Part shown: piece by piece, positions 54,740-62,773 of the stretch | How the letters are laid out: each line of letters opens with the position of its first letter | Position numbering within the stretch: position 1 is the stretch's first letter | Assembly: GCF_000376825.1 (NCBI RefSeq) | Contig: NZ_AQXW01000004.1 | Span: 124,001 to 188,000, forward strand | Origin: Demetria terragena DSM 11295 | GTDB lineage: Bacteria > Actinomycetota > Actinomycetes > Actinomycetales > Dermatophilaceae | Reading direction: 5' to 3' | DNA length: 64,000 nt | Position numbers and translations under genes: made by a program | The notes under the pieces: model-generated | The model's database searches: none | The model's input: the letters and a program-made list of their open reading frames with translations, nothing else | Told to the model about the DNA's origin: nothing

Positions 54740-55930
54740 TCAGTCCTCGTGAATCGGCTGTTTGGGCAGCTTCTTCACCCGGTGACGCCGCTTGGGCCGA
54801 GCAGGAATCATGCCGCGCATTTCCTCTAGTCGGCCAAAGCACAGCAGGCGGTCTTCTGCCTCGAGGATGACGTTGCGGGACGGGTTTGGCGTCACCGCCG
54901 TGCCACGGTGCAGGGTGAGAACGGTGATGTCGCGGTCGCTGAGTCCGGAGTCGCCCAAGGTTTTGCCGACCATGTCGGCTTCCCCGTGGACCGCGATCTC
55001 AGCCACGCCGTACCCGCTTGAAACGCTGAGGCGCTCATGGACATCGACCTGGGGAAATCCGACCTGGTGGGAGATGTAGTCGATGATGGCGCCCGCGACA
55101 TCGAGGTCGGTGGCTGCCTCGATACCTTCAAGACCGGGGGAGGAGTTCACCTCCATGATCAGCGGTCCATCGTTGCCCTCCAGCATGTCAACACCGGCAA
55201 CGCGCAGGCCCATGATCCGCGCCGCACGTACGGCAATGCGCTCGGCATCGGAATCGAGAGTGACCGGCTCGACCGAGCCGCCGCGGTGGACGTTTGACCG
55301 GAACTCGTCACCCTTGGCAACCCGCCTCATGGCTGCGACGACGCGGTCGCCCACGACGAGAGCACGGATGTCGCGGCCCTTGCTCTCTTTCACGAAGCGT
55401 TGAATGAGGACCTGCTGACGGGTGCTGTGCAAGGTCTCGACGATGGCTTCGGCGACCTTTCGCTCGGGCGCGAGAATGACGCCGATGCCCTGGGTGCCCT
55501 CCAGGAGTTTCAGGACAACGGGCGCACCGCCGACGCGCTCGATGGCCGGCAGCACATCGGCGCGGTCCCGGACGAAGGTGGTGTCGGGCATCAGGATGTT
55601 GTGGCGGGACAGAATCTGAGTGGCGCGTAGCTTGTCGCGGGAATTCGTAATCCCCCAGGAGGTATTTGGGGTGTAGACGTCCATCTGTTCGAACTGCCGG
55701 ACGACCGCGGTGCCGAAGTACGTGATGGAGTTGCCGATGCGGGGCAAGATCGCGTCATAGTCCGAAAGTTGTTTCCCGCGGAACTGAAGGTCAGGCTGGT
55801 CCCCAGAGAGGTCGATCGCGAAGCGCAGGGTGTTGAGCACTTTGACCTCGTGACCACGATCCAGTGCGGCAGACCGCAGTCGACGAGTGCTGTAGGCGCG
55901 TGGGGCACGGGAGAGGAGGGCGAGCTTCAT
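54740..55930 (-). CDS. RimK-type ATP-grasp ligase fused to a TrkA_C (RCK_C) domain
   Basis: A 396-aa protein. Residues 1-295 are a RimK-like ATP-grasp ligase (LPRIGNSITYFGTAVVRQFE; KLLEGTQGIGVILAPE; GRDIRALVVGDRVVAAM; IMEVNSSPGLEGIE), the family that adds glutamates to ribosomal protein S6 or other acceptors. Residues 305-370 match TrkA_C (GYGVAEIAVHG, ADMVGKTLGDSGL, EAEDRLLCFG), a ligand-binding module of potassium channels. A basic tail follows. TTG 55933 is an alternative start. Only 40 bp separate it from the divergent protease/deacylase operon. The fusion suggests small-molecule control of ligation. Confidence 0.88.
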   Translation of the reverse strand: MKLALLSRAPRAYSTRRLRSAALDRGHEVKVLNTLRFAIDLSGDQPDLQFRGKQLSDYDAILPRIGNSITYFGTAVVRQFEQMDVYTPNTSWGITNSRDKLRATQILSRHNILMPDTTFVRDRADVLPAIERVGGAPVVLKLLEGTQGIGVILAPERKVAEAIVETLHSTRQQVLIQRFVKESKGRDIRALVVGDRVVAAMRRVAKGDEFRSNVHRGGSVEPVTLDSDAERIAVRAARIMGLRVAGVDMLEGNDGPLIMEVNSSPGLEGIEAATDLDVAGAIIDYISHQVGFPQVDVHERLSVSSGYGVAEIAVHGEADMVGKTLGDSGLSDRDITVLTLHRGTAVTPNPSRNVILEAEDRLLCFGRLEEMRGMIPARPKRRHRVKKLPKQPIHED

Positions 55931-55970
55931 CAAATTCTTTCAGCACGAGGAAGGTGTGGGACCGGATCAG

Positions 55971-56462
55971 ATGCCTGATTGGATACCAGGTGTGACTGAC
56001 CATCAAACCATCGTCGCCGGCTGGCGCGAATGGGTATCACTCCCTGGGCTTGGAGTGCCATGGCTCAAGGCCAAGTTGGACACCGGCGCCCGATCCTCTG
56101 CGATTCATGCTTTCCATCTCAGTGAGTTCGAGCGCGAGGACGCCACCTGGGTACGGTTCGCGGTGCACCCATGGCAAAAGTCGGCGGATGATGAGACATG
56201 GATGGAGTTGCCCTTGCTCGATCGTCGGCTCGTGCGCAGTTCGTCAGGGCACGTACAACGCCGACATGTCGTGGTGATGCCGGTGAGCATTATGAAGGTG
56301 ACGGTGGACGCCGAAGTGACTCTCAGCCGGCGCGACGAAATGGGTTTCCGAATGCTGCTGGGCCGGGAAGTGTTGCGTCAGGGTTACCTCGTGGACCCCT
56401 CCCGCTCCTACCTTGGCGGTCGCCCCAAACGCAGTGTCCGCCGCAAGAATCGGGGGCGCTGA
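55971..56462 (+). CDS. RimK/LysX-associated retropepsin-like protease (RimB type)
   Basis: About 163 aa, PF05618 aspartic-type protease. The WREWVSLPGLGVPWLKAKLD entry and active site D37-T38-G39 (KLDTGARSSAI) are clear, with the later MGFRMLLGREVL. Start is uncertain: GTG 55956, ATG 55971 or GTG 55992, with GAGGAAGG at 55947-55954. RimB in Pseudomonas removes glutamates added by RimK. Its coupling to the deacylase gene (2-nt gap) and divergence from the RimK-type gene imply a modification/de-modification cycle. Confidence 0.88.
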   Translation: MPDWIPGVTDHQTIVAGWREWVSLPGLGVPWLKAKLDTGARSSAIHAFHLSEFEREDATWVRFAVHPWQKSADDETWMELPLLDRRLVRSSSGHVQRRHVVVMPVSIMKVTVDAEVTLSRRDEMGFRMLLGREVLRQGYLVDPSRSYLGGRPKRSVRRKNRGR

Positions 56463-56464
56463 CG

Positions 56465-57409
56465 ATGGCGCGGACATCATTCCCGATGGGCCCGGTACGC
56501 GTTCGGGCTGGGATCTCGAAAGAGGTCGAGATCCCTATCACGCGACTGGTCACCGGCGCCGATGTGAGCCTGCCCGTGCAGGTTGTGCACGGCCGCGAGG
56601 ATGGACCCGTTGTGTGGGTCAATGCCGCGATCCACGGGGACGAGGTTGCCGGTGTCGAAGTTATCCGACGCGTCCTGTCAGTTCTGTCGGCCAAGACCCT
56701 CCGCGGCACGGTGCTCGCAGTTCCCGTCGTCAATGTTCTGGGGTTCATGGCGGGGGACCGGTATCTCCCTGACCGGCGAGATCTCAATCGGTCTTTCCCG
56801 GGGTCTCGCAGAGGGTCGCTAGCGGGCCGTATCGCCCACCTGTTTATGCACGAGGTCGTGGATAAGTGTTCGGTCGGCATCGACCTGCACACCGGCGCTG
56901 ATCGACGGACGAACCTGCCGCAGATTCGTGCGGACCTAGATGACTCGCAGACCCTGCGACTGGCCGAGGCATTTGGTGCCCCGGTCATGCTGCACGCCAA
57001 GTTGCGTGATGGCTCGTTGCGCCAGGCTGCCCGCGATCGCGGAGCGACGGTTTTGCTCTACGAAGGTGGGGAGGCCTGGCGCTTCGACGACTTCGCGATT
57101 GACGCTGGCGTCGCAGGTGTCCTTCGGGTCCTCGCATCACTCGACATGATTGGTCCCGTTCCCGTCGCGGATCGCAAGAGTGTGGCGTGCTCGGAGAGCA
57201 GTTGGGTGCGCGCTCGCGGCACCGGAGTCCTGCAGTGGGAAGTAGAACTTGGTGAACGCGTCGAGACCGGACAGCGTCTCGGTGGACTGTCGGACACCTT
57301 CGGGCGGCGGGTGCGGTTGGTGCATGCAGATCGGACCGGCATCGTCGTCGGCCTCAATCGAGCACCACTGGTCAATTCCGGTGATGCCCTAGTGCATCTC
57401 GCGCGATAA
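56465..57409 (+). CDS. Succinylglutamate desuccinylase/aspartoacylase-like M14 deacylase
   Basis: A 314-aa zinc deacylase/carboxypeptidase-type enzyme. Zinc ligands are H57 and E60 (AAIHGDEVAG) and H142 (GIDLHTGAD); RDLNRSFPG is the substrate loop and LLYEGGEAWRF the catalytic-glutamate region. ATG 56465 follows the protease stop by 2 nt. The C-terminal 90 residues form a biotinyl/lipoyl-like beta module. It is a known companion of RimK and RimB genes, probably trimming gamma-glutamyl or N-acyl products. Confidence 0.88.
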   Translation: MARTSFPMGPVRVRAGISKEVEIPITRLVTGADVSLPVQVVHGREDGPVVWVNAAIHGDEVAGVEVIRRVLSVLSAKTLRGTVLAVPVVNVLGFMAGDRYLPDRRDLNRSFPGSRRGSLAGRIAHLFMHEVVDKCSVGIDLHTGADRRTNLPQIRADLDDSQTLRLAEAFGAPVMLHAKLRDGSLRQAARDRGATVLLYEGGEAWRFDDFAIDAGVAGVLRVLASLDMIGPVPVADRKSVACSESSWVRARGTGVLQWEVELGERVETGQRLGGLSDTFGRRVRLVHADRTGIVVGLNRAPLVNSGDALVHLAR

Positions 57410-57412
57410 GCC

Positions 57413-58036
57413 TCATGCGGTAGAGATGGTGCCGGATCCGATCTTGCGCTGTGCGTCCTTAAGGACGTCCTCGGAGAATGTCGGCGTCTTCGCGCTGGTG
57501 TCGGTGATCGCGAGCACGACCCAGTTCTCACCATGCAGATAAGGCAGGCGCGGGGCCCGCGTGGTGGATTTGAGGCTACGGACAAGCGGCTCAGGGCCCC
57601 GCTTGGCATCGTGGAGCGCGAGGAGGTAGCCCGTCTTGCCGCTCCTGCACTGGATCCCACCGGGTGATCCGACCTTCCCAGCCGTGGAGGTCGGTTTCGC
57701 GCTCTGGAACGGTGTGCTTGGACAACCGAGTTTGGTCGCCATCGTGGTCAGTTGCGCTTGGGTGACCGTACCGCCGGGGGCTGCCTCATCCTTCGCGCTG
57801 GGGCTCGCGGTCGCCGGATCGGAGGTGGGCGCCGAGGTTTCCGTTGCGGCAGAAGGCGATTCGGCAGTCTCGGACGACGGCGCGTCCGAGACGGCTGAGT
57901 CCGGCGCGGCGGATGCTGCCGGGCTGGTGGCGGACGCTCCGGCCGACGTCACGCTCGGTTCGCCGCCATTACTTGAACAGCCAGCGAACGCCAGGGTGGC
58001 GGCCGTCGCAGCGACGAGAGCAGAGCTGGTGCGCAT
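57413..58036 (-). CDS. Putative secreted lipoprotein
   Basis: A 207-aa protein with a short signal peptide and lipobox (ALVAATAATLAFAGCSS, acylated Cys near residue 19). A Ser/Ala/Thr/Pro-rich, low-complexity linker runs to about residue 75, then a small domain with two cysteines (LGCPSTPF and GIQCRSG). ATG 58036 is preferred over the longer frame to 58087. No family recognised. It lies between the deacylase and amino-acid transporter genes. Confidence 0.8.
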   Translation of the reverse strand: MRTSSALVAATAATLAFAGCSSNGGEPSVTSAGASATSPAASAAPDSAVSDAPSSETAESPSAATETSAPTSDPATASPSAKDEAAPGGTVTQAQLTTMATKLGCPSTPFQSAKPTSTAGKVGSPGGIQCRSGKTGYLLALHDAKRGPEPLVRSLKSTTRAPRLPYLHGENWVVLAITDTSAKTPTFSEDVLKDAQRKIGSGTISTA

Positions 58037-58115
58037 GGTCAGTCCTATCCGATGAAAGTGTCCGGGACCTGGGCTGCGTACGCCCACGAGTCAACCTAGT
58101 GAATAATCCCAGGTA

Positions 58116-59567
58116 ATGAAAACGATCACTTCGCGTATTGCTGCCGTATGGCTGGCCATCATGCTAGTCGCGGCAACCGTTGTCGGCGGTGCACCGGCCG
58201 TGGCAGCCGCGCCTCAGAGCCCACCCGCTGCTCTGCCCGCGACGCTCAAGGTCGGGACCGAGGGGGTGTATTCGCCGTTCAGTTACAAGGAAAACGGGGA
58301 GCTTACTGGCTTCGACGTCGATGTGATGCGGGCGATCGGCCGGGAGTTGGGGGTCAAGATCCAGTTCGTCGTTGTGCCTTGGGATTCGATGTTCGACGCG
58401 TTGCGAGCCGGACGTATCGACGTGATCGCCAACCAGGTGAGTTACAACGCCGAACGCGCCGGGCTGTACGACCTGTCCAAGCCCTACGTCGAGTCCACCG
58501 GCGTCGTGGTCGTGGCCGAAGACAACGATGACATCAAGGGTCTGAAGGACATTCGCGGGAAGCGCGCCGCGGAGAACATCACCAGCAACTGGGCAGATGT
58601 TGCCCGCAAGAACGGCGCGAAAATCGTCGGGGTGAACTCCGCGGACATCGCGTTGAAGGCCTTGAAGCAGGGGCGCGTCGACACTGTTGTCAACGACAAG
58701 CTGGCGATTTCGTACGCGATCAAGAATCTCGGCTCGAATGCCGGAGTCAAGATCGTCCAGGAAACCGACGACAAGTCGCGCGCAGTCCTCGCGGCGCGCA
58801 AGGGCACCGGCTATATGCCGCAACTCAACCGCGCGATAGCGACCTTCGAGAAGAACGGCACGACCAAGAACCTGTACGACAAGTACTTCTCCGCGGAGGC
58901 GAAGCCGCAGAGCGACTGGGACCTGGTGGCCTCGAATGCATGGCCGATGGCGGTCGCCGCGATCAAGGTCACGTTGTCCCTCACGGCCATCGCCTTCGGC
59001 CTCGGTCTCGTTGTCGGTCTAGGGATTGCGCTGGCACGCATGTCCTCGAATCGCGCCGTCAGCGGCCCTGCGAGGCTGTACATCTCTTTGATGCGTGGCA
59101 TCCCAGTGCTCGTGCTGTTGTTCCTGGTCTTCTTTGGCCCCAGTCAGTTTGGGGTCAACCTGCCGTCCTACCTCGCGGCCGTGATCGCCTTGACTCTCAA
59201 CGTCTCGGCGTACTGTGCCGAAACCATCCGAGCGGCGATCCAGTCGATTCCGGGTGGGCAGTGGGAGGCCGGACGGACGGTCGGGATGGATTACCGCACC
59301 ACCTTGCGGCGCGTCATCATTCCGCAGGCCGCCCGGAGCGCCGTTCCGCCGCTGTCGAATACGTTGATTGAGTTGCTTAAGTCGACCTCGCTCGTGTCTG
59401 TCATCTTGTTGACGGACCTGCTGTTGGTGGCTCAGCAGGCGGCGGCACCGTCTGGCCGATTCTTCACGATGTACCTCTTTGCGGCGCTGTACTACTGGCT
59501 CATGGTCGTGCTGCTGACCGCCATCCAGAACCGGGTTGAGGCCCGAGTGAGCAGGTTTGTGTCATGA
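58116..59567 (+). CDS. Amino-acid ABC transporter, fused substrate-binding protein and permease
   Basis: A 483-aa fusion. A signal peptide (residues 1-32) leads to an SBP_bac_3 domain at 40-260 (VGTEGVYSPFSYKENGELTG), then a HisM-type permease at 275-480 with five helices and the EAA loop (EAGRTVGMDYRTTLRRVIIP). The binding domain is therefore tethered at the membrane. The ATPase gene overlaps by 4 bp. Polar amino acid or cystine uptake is likely; exact substrate not predictable. Confidence 0.93.
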   Translation: MKTITSRIAAVWLAIMLVAATVVGGAPAVAAAPQSPPAALPATLKVGTEGVYSPFSYKENGELTGFDVDVMRAIGRELGVKIQFVVVPWDSMFDALRAGRIDVIANQVSYNAERAGLYDLSKPYVESTGVVVVAEDNDDIKGLKDIRGKRAAENITSNWADVARKNGAKIVGVNSADIALKALKQGRVDTVVNDKLAISYAIKNLGSNAGVKIVQETDDKSRAVLAARKGTGYMPQLNRAIATFEKNGTTKNLYDKYFSAEAKPQSDWDLVASNAWPMAVAAIKVTLSLTAIAFGLGLVVGLGIALARMSSNRAVSGPARLYISLMRGIPVLVLLFLVFFGPSQFGVNLPSYLAAVIALTLNVSAYCAETIRAAIQSIPGGQWEAGRTVGMDYRTTLRRVIIPQAARSAVPPLSNTLIELLKSTSLVSVILLTDLLLVAQQAAAPSGRFFTMYLFAALYYWLMVVLLTAIQNRVEARVSRFVS

Positions 59568-60346
59568 CCAATCTCGTTCAGGTCGACCACCTCAAAAAGG
59601 CGTTTGGCGACAAGGTGGTGATCGAGGATGTGTCCTTCGGCGTGCCCGAAGGCTCCGTCACCGTCATCCTGGGCCCTTCGGGCAGTGGCAAGACCACCCT
59701 CTTGCGTTCGCTCAACGGGTTGGAACTGCCCGAGGCCGGACGCGTGCGCATCGGAGATGCCGAGGTCGACTTTGCCGACGTGACCCCAGACAAGCGCGGG
59801 CGACTGTCGGCGAAAGCGCGCGAGAGCGTACGTGCACTGACTGCCCAAAGCGGCTTCGTCTTCCAGGGGCATCACCTCTTCCCCCACCGCACGGCGTTGG
59901 AGAACGTGACCGAAGGTCCGGTTGTCGTTCAGGGTGTGCCCGCTCCCCAAGCACAGGAGGAGGCCAACGCCTTGCTGGCCAAGGTCGGGCTGGCCGAGCA
60001 CGTCAACAAATACCCGCACCAGTTGTCGGGCGGACAACAGCAACGAGTGGGCATCGCCCGTGCCCTCGCAATTAAGCCGCGACTCGTGTTATTTGACGAA
60101 CCCACGTCGGCGCTTGACCCAGAACTCGTGGGCGAAGTCCTCGAGGTCATGCGCGACCTAGCGCGTGAAGGTTGGACCATGGTCGTGGTGACCCACGAGA
60201 TCAAGTTCGCTCGCCAGGTCGCCGATCAGGTGCTATTCATCGACCGCGGCCGCGTGATCGAGCAAGGATCACCCGCCGAGGTCATCTCGAACCCGCAACA
60301 GCAGCGGACCCGAGGCTTCCTCAAGCGAATCCTCGAACCGATCTGA
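59564..60346 (+). CDS. Amino-acid ABC transporter ATP-binding protein
   Basis: A 260-aa ATPase of the GlnQ/HisP type. Walker A GPSGSGKTTLLR, Q-loop FVFQGHHLFPH, signature LSGGQQQRVGIARAL, Walker B LVLFDEPTSALDPE and the H-loop VVTHEIKFA are intact. Start ATG overlaps the permease stop. It completes a two-gene importer. Confidence 0.96.
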   Translation: MTNLVQVDHLKKAFGDKVVIEDVSFGVPEGSVTVILGPSGSGKTTLLRSLNGLELPEAGRVRIGDAEVDFADVTPDKRGRLSAKARESVRALTAQSGFVFQGHHLFPHRTALENVTEGPVVVQGVPAPQAQEEANALLAKVGLAEHVNKYPHQLSGGQQQRVGIARALAIKPRLVLFDEPTSALDPELVGEVLEVMRDLAREGWTMVVVTHEIKFARQVADQVLFIDRGRVIEQGSPAEVISNPQQQRTRGFLKRILEPI

Positions 60347-60430
60347 GGGACACCACGGGAAGACCAGGGGAAATTATCCGCCGCGGTCGACCAGCGTCCT
60401 ACCTCACGCCGGTCGAGCCTGGACGGCACA

Positions 60431-60565
60431 CGCCGGTCGAGCAGGCGAGCGCCCTAGCTCGAGCAGGCGAGCGCCCTAGCGCGAGCCGTGTCGAGACCTC
60501 CCCTGGGGATCAGCGTGGTCTCGATACGGCCTCGGCTACCGCCTCGACCTACTCGACCGGCGTTG
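60431..60565. repeat. REP-like hairpin repeat, copy 1
   Basis: A 135-bp element starting CGCCGGTCGAGCAGG and ending near GACCGGCGTTG. Its two ends are imperfect inverted repeats of about 42 bp, so the unit can fold into one long hairpin. A 22-bp sub-block is duplicated at 60458-60479. Confidence 0.8.
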
Positions 60566-60577
60566 GAGAGAACTGTT

Positions 60578-60600
60578 GGTCGAGCAGGCGAGCGCCCTAG
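60578..60600. repeat. Short copy of the repeat start
   Basis: A 23-bp block identical to the first part of the element at 60435-60457. Confidence 0.75.
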
Positions 60601-60608
60601 ACGACATA

Positions 60609-60720
60609 CGCCGGTCGAGCAGGCGAGCGCCCTAGCGCGAGCCGTGTCGAGACCTCCCCGGGGGTGAGCGTGGTCTCGATACGGCCTCGGCTAGCGCCTC
60701 GACCTACTCGACCGACGTTG
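60609..60720. repeat. REP-like hairpin repeat, copy 2
   Basis: A 112-bp copy of the element at 60431-60565, lacking the internal duplication. Left and right ends pair as about 42-bp arms with several mismatches. Positioned between convergent amino-acid ABC and pckG genes, where it could also act in termination or mRNA protection. Confidence 0.8.
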
Positions 60721-60742
60721 CGGGAATTAGTCCCAACCGGCG

Positions 60743-62575
60743 TTAGGTGGCTGCGTCGAGGGCTGCGGCTACCCGCTGGTGCGCCTCCCAGATCTGCGCT
60801 GGCAGGCCATCGAACTGGCGCAGGTGCTTCTCGCGGAACCCCATCTCTTGCTGCCACCGGGCCACATCGATTCGCAGGATGCGGTCGAGGTCGGCCAGGC
60901 CCTGCTCATCGAGACCGTCGAGATTGAGCTCCTCACGCAAGGGGATGACACCCACGGGTGTCTCTTGACCTTTGACCTCGCCGTCCTTGTACTGCATCAG
61001 CCACAGCAACGCGCGCAGATTCTCGCGGTAGCCCGGCCACAGGAAGTGCCCGTCCTCAGCGTCCCGCTGGAACCAGTTGACGTGGGCGAAGATCGGGGTC
61101 TCTTTTGCAGCACCGATGACGTCCAGCCAGTGCTTGGCGTAGTCGCCTTCGCCGTAGGACAGGAACGGCCGCATCGACATCGGGTCGTAGCGCAGAACGC
61201 CTTCAAGTCCGTCGGCCGCCGATGTGGCCTCGGCTCCGAGAGTGAGGCCGTCGTACACGCCCTCGGCGATGTCGTGGATCGCCCGGATGAGCGGCTCACG
61301 ATCGCGGGTGCGTCCGCCGAAGATGATGCCGTCGATCGGGACCCCCTTGGGGTCCTCAAAGTCGTCAGCCACATTAGGGACGTTGGCCAACGTGGTGGTG
61401 AACCGACTGTTGGGGTGCGCCCAGGGTGCGTCGGCATCGGCGGGGGAGCGGTCGGCGATCCGCTCGCCCTTCCAGTCGAGCCAGCCGTCGAGGTCCTCGG
61501 GCGGGTTCTTGGACTTGCCCTCCCACCAGACCTCATGGCTTTTCTCGTTGTACGCGACATTAGTGAAGATCGACTTCGTCCCGGGCGCGATGGAGTCCAA
61601 CGCAGTCGGGTTGGTCTTCTCATTGGTGTCCTTGGCGACCCCGAAAACGCCGTTCTCGGGGTTCATCCCATACAACTTGCCGTCGTCGCCGACCCACAGC
61701 CAGGCGATGTCGTCGCCGTAGAACTCGACGTAGTAGCGGTCGCCTAAGGCATCCGGGGCGAGTGTCATCGCCAGGTTGGTCTTCCCGGACGCGCTCGGGA
61801 AGCCGCCGCAGATGTGCCACTTCTTGCCGGTCTGCTTGTCGGTGATACCCAGCAGCATGAACTGCTCCACGAGGAAGCCGTTCTTCCAGCCGTCGTAGGA
61901 GGCCTGCCGCAGTCCGTGCGCGATCTTGCCCAGGAGTGCATTGCCGCCGTATGAGGAGCCGTAGTGCAGGATCGTGCGCTCGTCGGCAACCGTGACGAAG
62001 TAGCGCTGGTCGTCGTCGGTACCTTGCCCGAGGTTCTCCAGGTCACCCGTGACGTGCACTGCGCGTATGAAGGAATCGCCGAGATCATTGACGTACTCGA
62101 CACCGACCCGCGCCATGCGATTCATCTGGAGAACAACCCCACGGTTGTCCGTCACTTCAACGCCTGCCGCGAACTTTTCAAGCGGGTTGCCTTGCGGAGA
62201 CATCAGATAGGGGATGACATACATCGTCTTGCCGGCGGAAGCACCCCGCATCAGCCCTTCGAGCTTTGGCTTCATTTCTGAGGATGGACGCCAGTTGTTG
62301 TAGACCCCGCGATCACTCTCGTCGCTAGTTGCCACGATGGTGCGCTGCTCGGCGCGCGCGGTGTCCTTGAAGTAGGACCGCGAGTAGTAGAGCCCGTCTC
62401 CGGCCGGGGCGAGTTCACCAGCCTCGACGGCCTCGGCCAGGAGCCGGTCGTCGTCTCCTGACCCCACAACCTCGACACGAGCTGCGCCGGTGATCTCGGC
62501 CCAGTGCGCGACGTAGTCGCGAACATGCCGGTTGGTTAGGCCAGCTTCATCCAGCGCCTGTATGACATCCACCAT
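60743..62575 (-). CDS. pckG: Phosphoenolpyruvate carboxykinase (GTP)
   Basis: A 610-aa enzyme interconverting oxaloacetate and phosphoenolpyruvate with GTP, for gluconeogenesis or anaplerosis. P-loop GGFPSASGKTNLAMTL, the metal site WLWVGDDGKLYGMNPENG and GVPIDGIIFGGRTR are present; length is typical of the GTP-dependent type. An AAAGGTGGGG stretch precedes ATG 62575. Diverges from the GlgC-like gene, both handling central carbon. Confidence 0.97.
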   Translation of the reverse strand: MVDVIQALDEAGLTNRHVRDYVAHWAEITGAARVEVVGSGDDDRLLAEAVEAGELAPAGDGLYYSRSYFKDTARAEQRTIVATSDESDRGVYNNWRPSSEMKPKLEGLMRGASAGKTMYVIPYLMSPQGNPLEKFAAGVEVTDNRGVVLQMNRMARVGVEYVNDLGDSFIRAVHVTGDLENLGQGTDDDQRYFVTVADERTILHYGSSYGGNALLGKIAHGLRQASYDGWKNGFLVEQFMLLGITDKQTGKKWHICGGFPSASGKTNLAMTLAPDALGDRYYVEFYGDDIAWLWVGDDGKLYGMNPENGVFGVAKDTNEKTNPTALDSIAPGTKSIFTNVAYNEKSHEVWWEGKSKNPPEDLDGWLDWKGERIADRSPADADAPWAHPNSRFTTTLANVPNVADDFEDPKGVPIDGIIFGGRTRDREPLIRAIHDIAEGVYDGLTLGAEATSAADGLEGVLRYDPMSMRPFLSYGEGDYAKHWLDVIGAAKETPIFAHVNWFQRDAEDGHFLWPGYRENLRALLWLMQYKDGEVKGQETPVGVIPLREELNLDGLDEQGLADLDRILRIDVARWQQEMGFREKHLRQFDGLPAQIWEAHQRVAAALDAAT

Positions 62576-62773
62576 CTACCTGCCCCACCTTTCAGGGAGT
62601 ACGTCGGTTGATCGCACCGTACCTGGCCGGTGAATGGATGCGGATGAGGTGAGACACATTGATCGGTTTAGGCACTCAACACTGTGCACTTGAACGATCC
62701 AGACTGGTGACTCGACCCGCCCGGATCGCGCACGTTCGGTGAACTGGACGCACCTCGAGGTTGGATGGCGTCC

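Larger units (their letters stand above)
60347..60742. other. Intergenic repeat-rich region
   Basis: No coding gene is evident in these 396 bases. They consist largely of two long copies and one short copy of a hairpin-forming repeat, listed separately. Confidence 0.7.

Noticed and set aside
60431-60720. CRISPR array
   Set aside because: Repeats are few, long, internally palindromic and lack uniform spacers; no cas gene is present.
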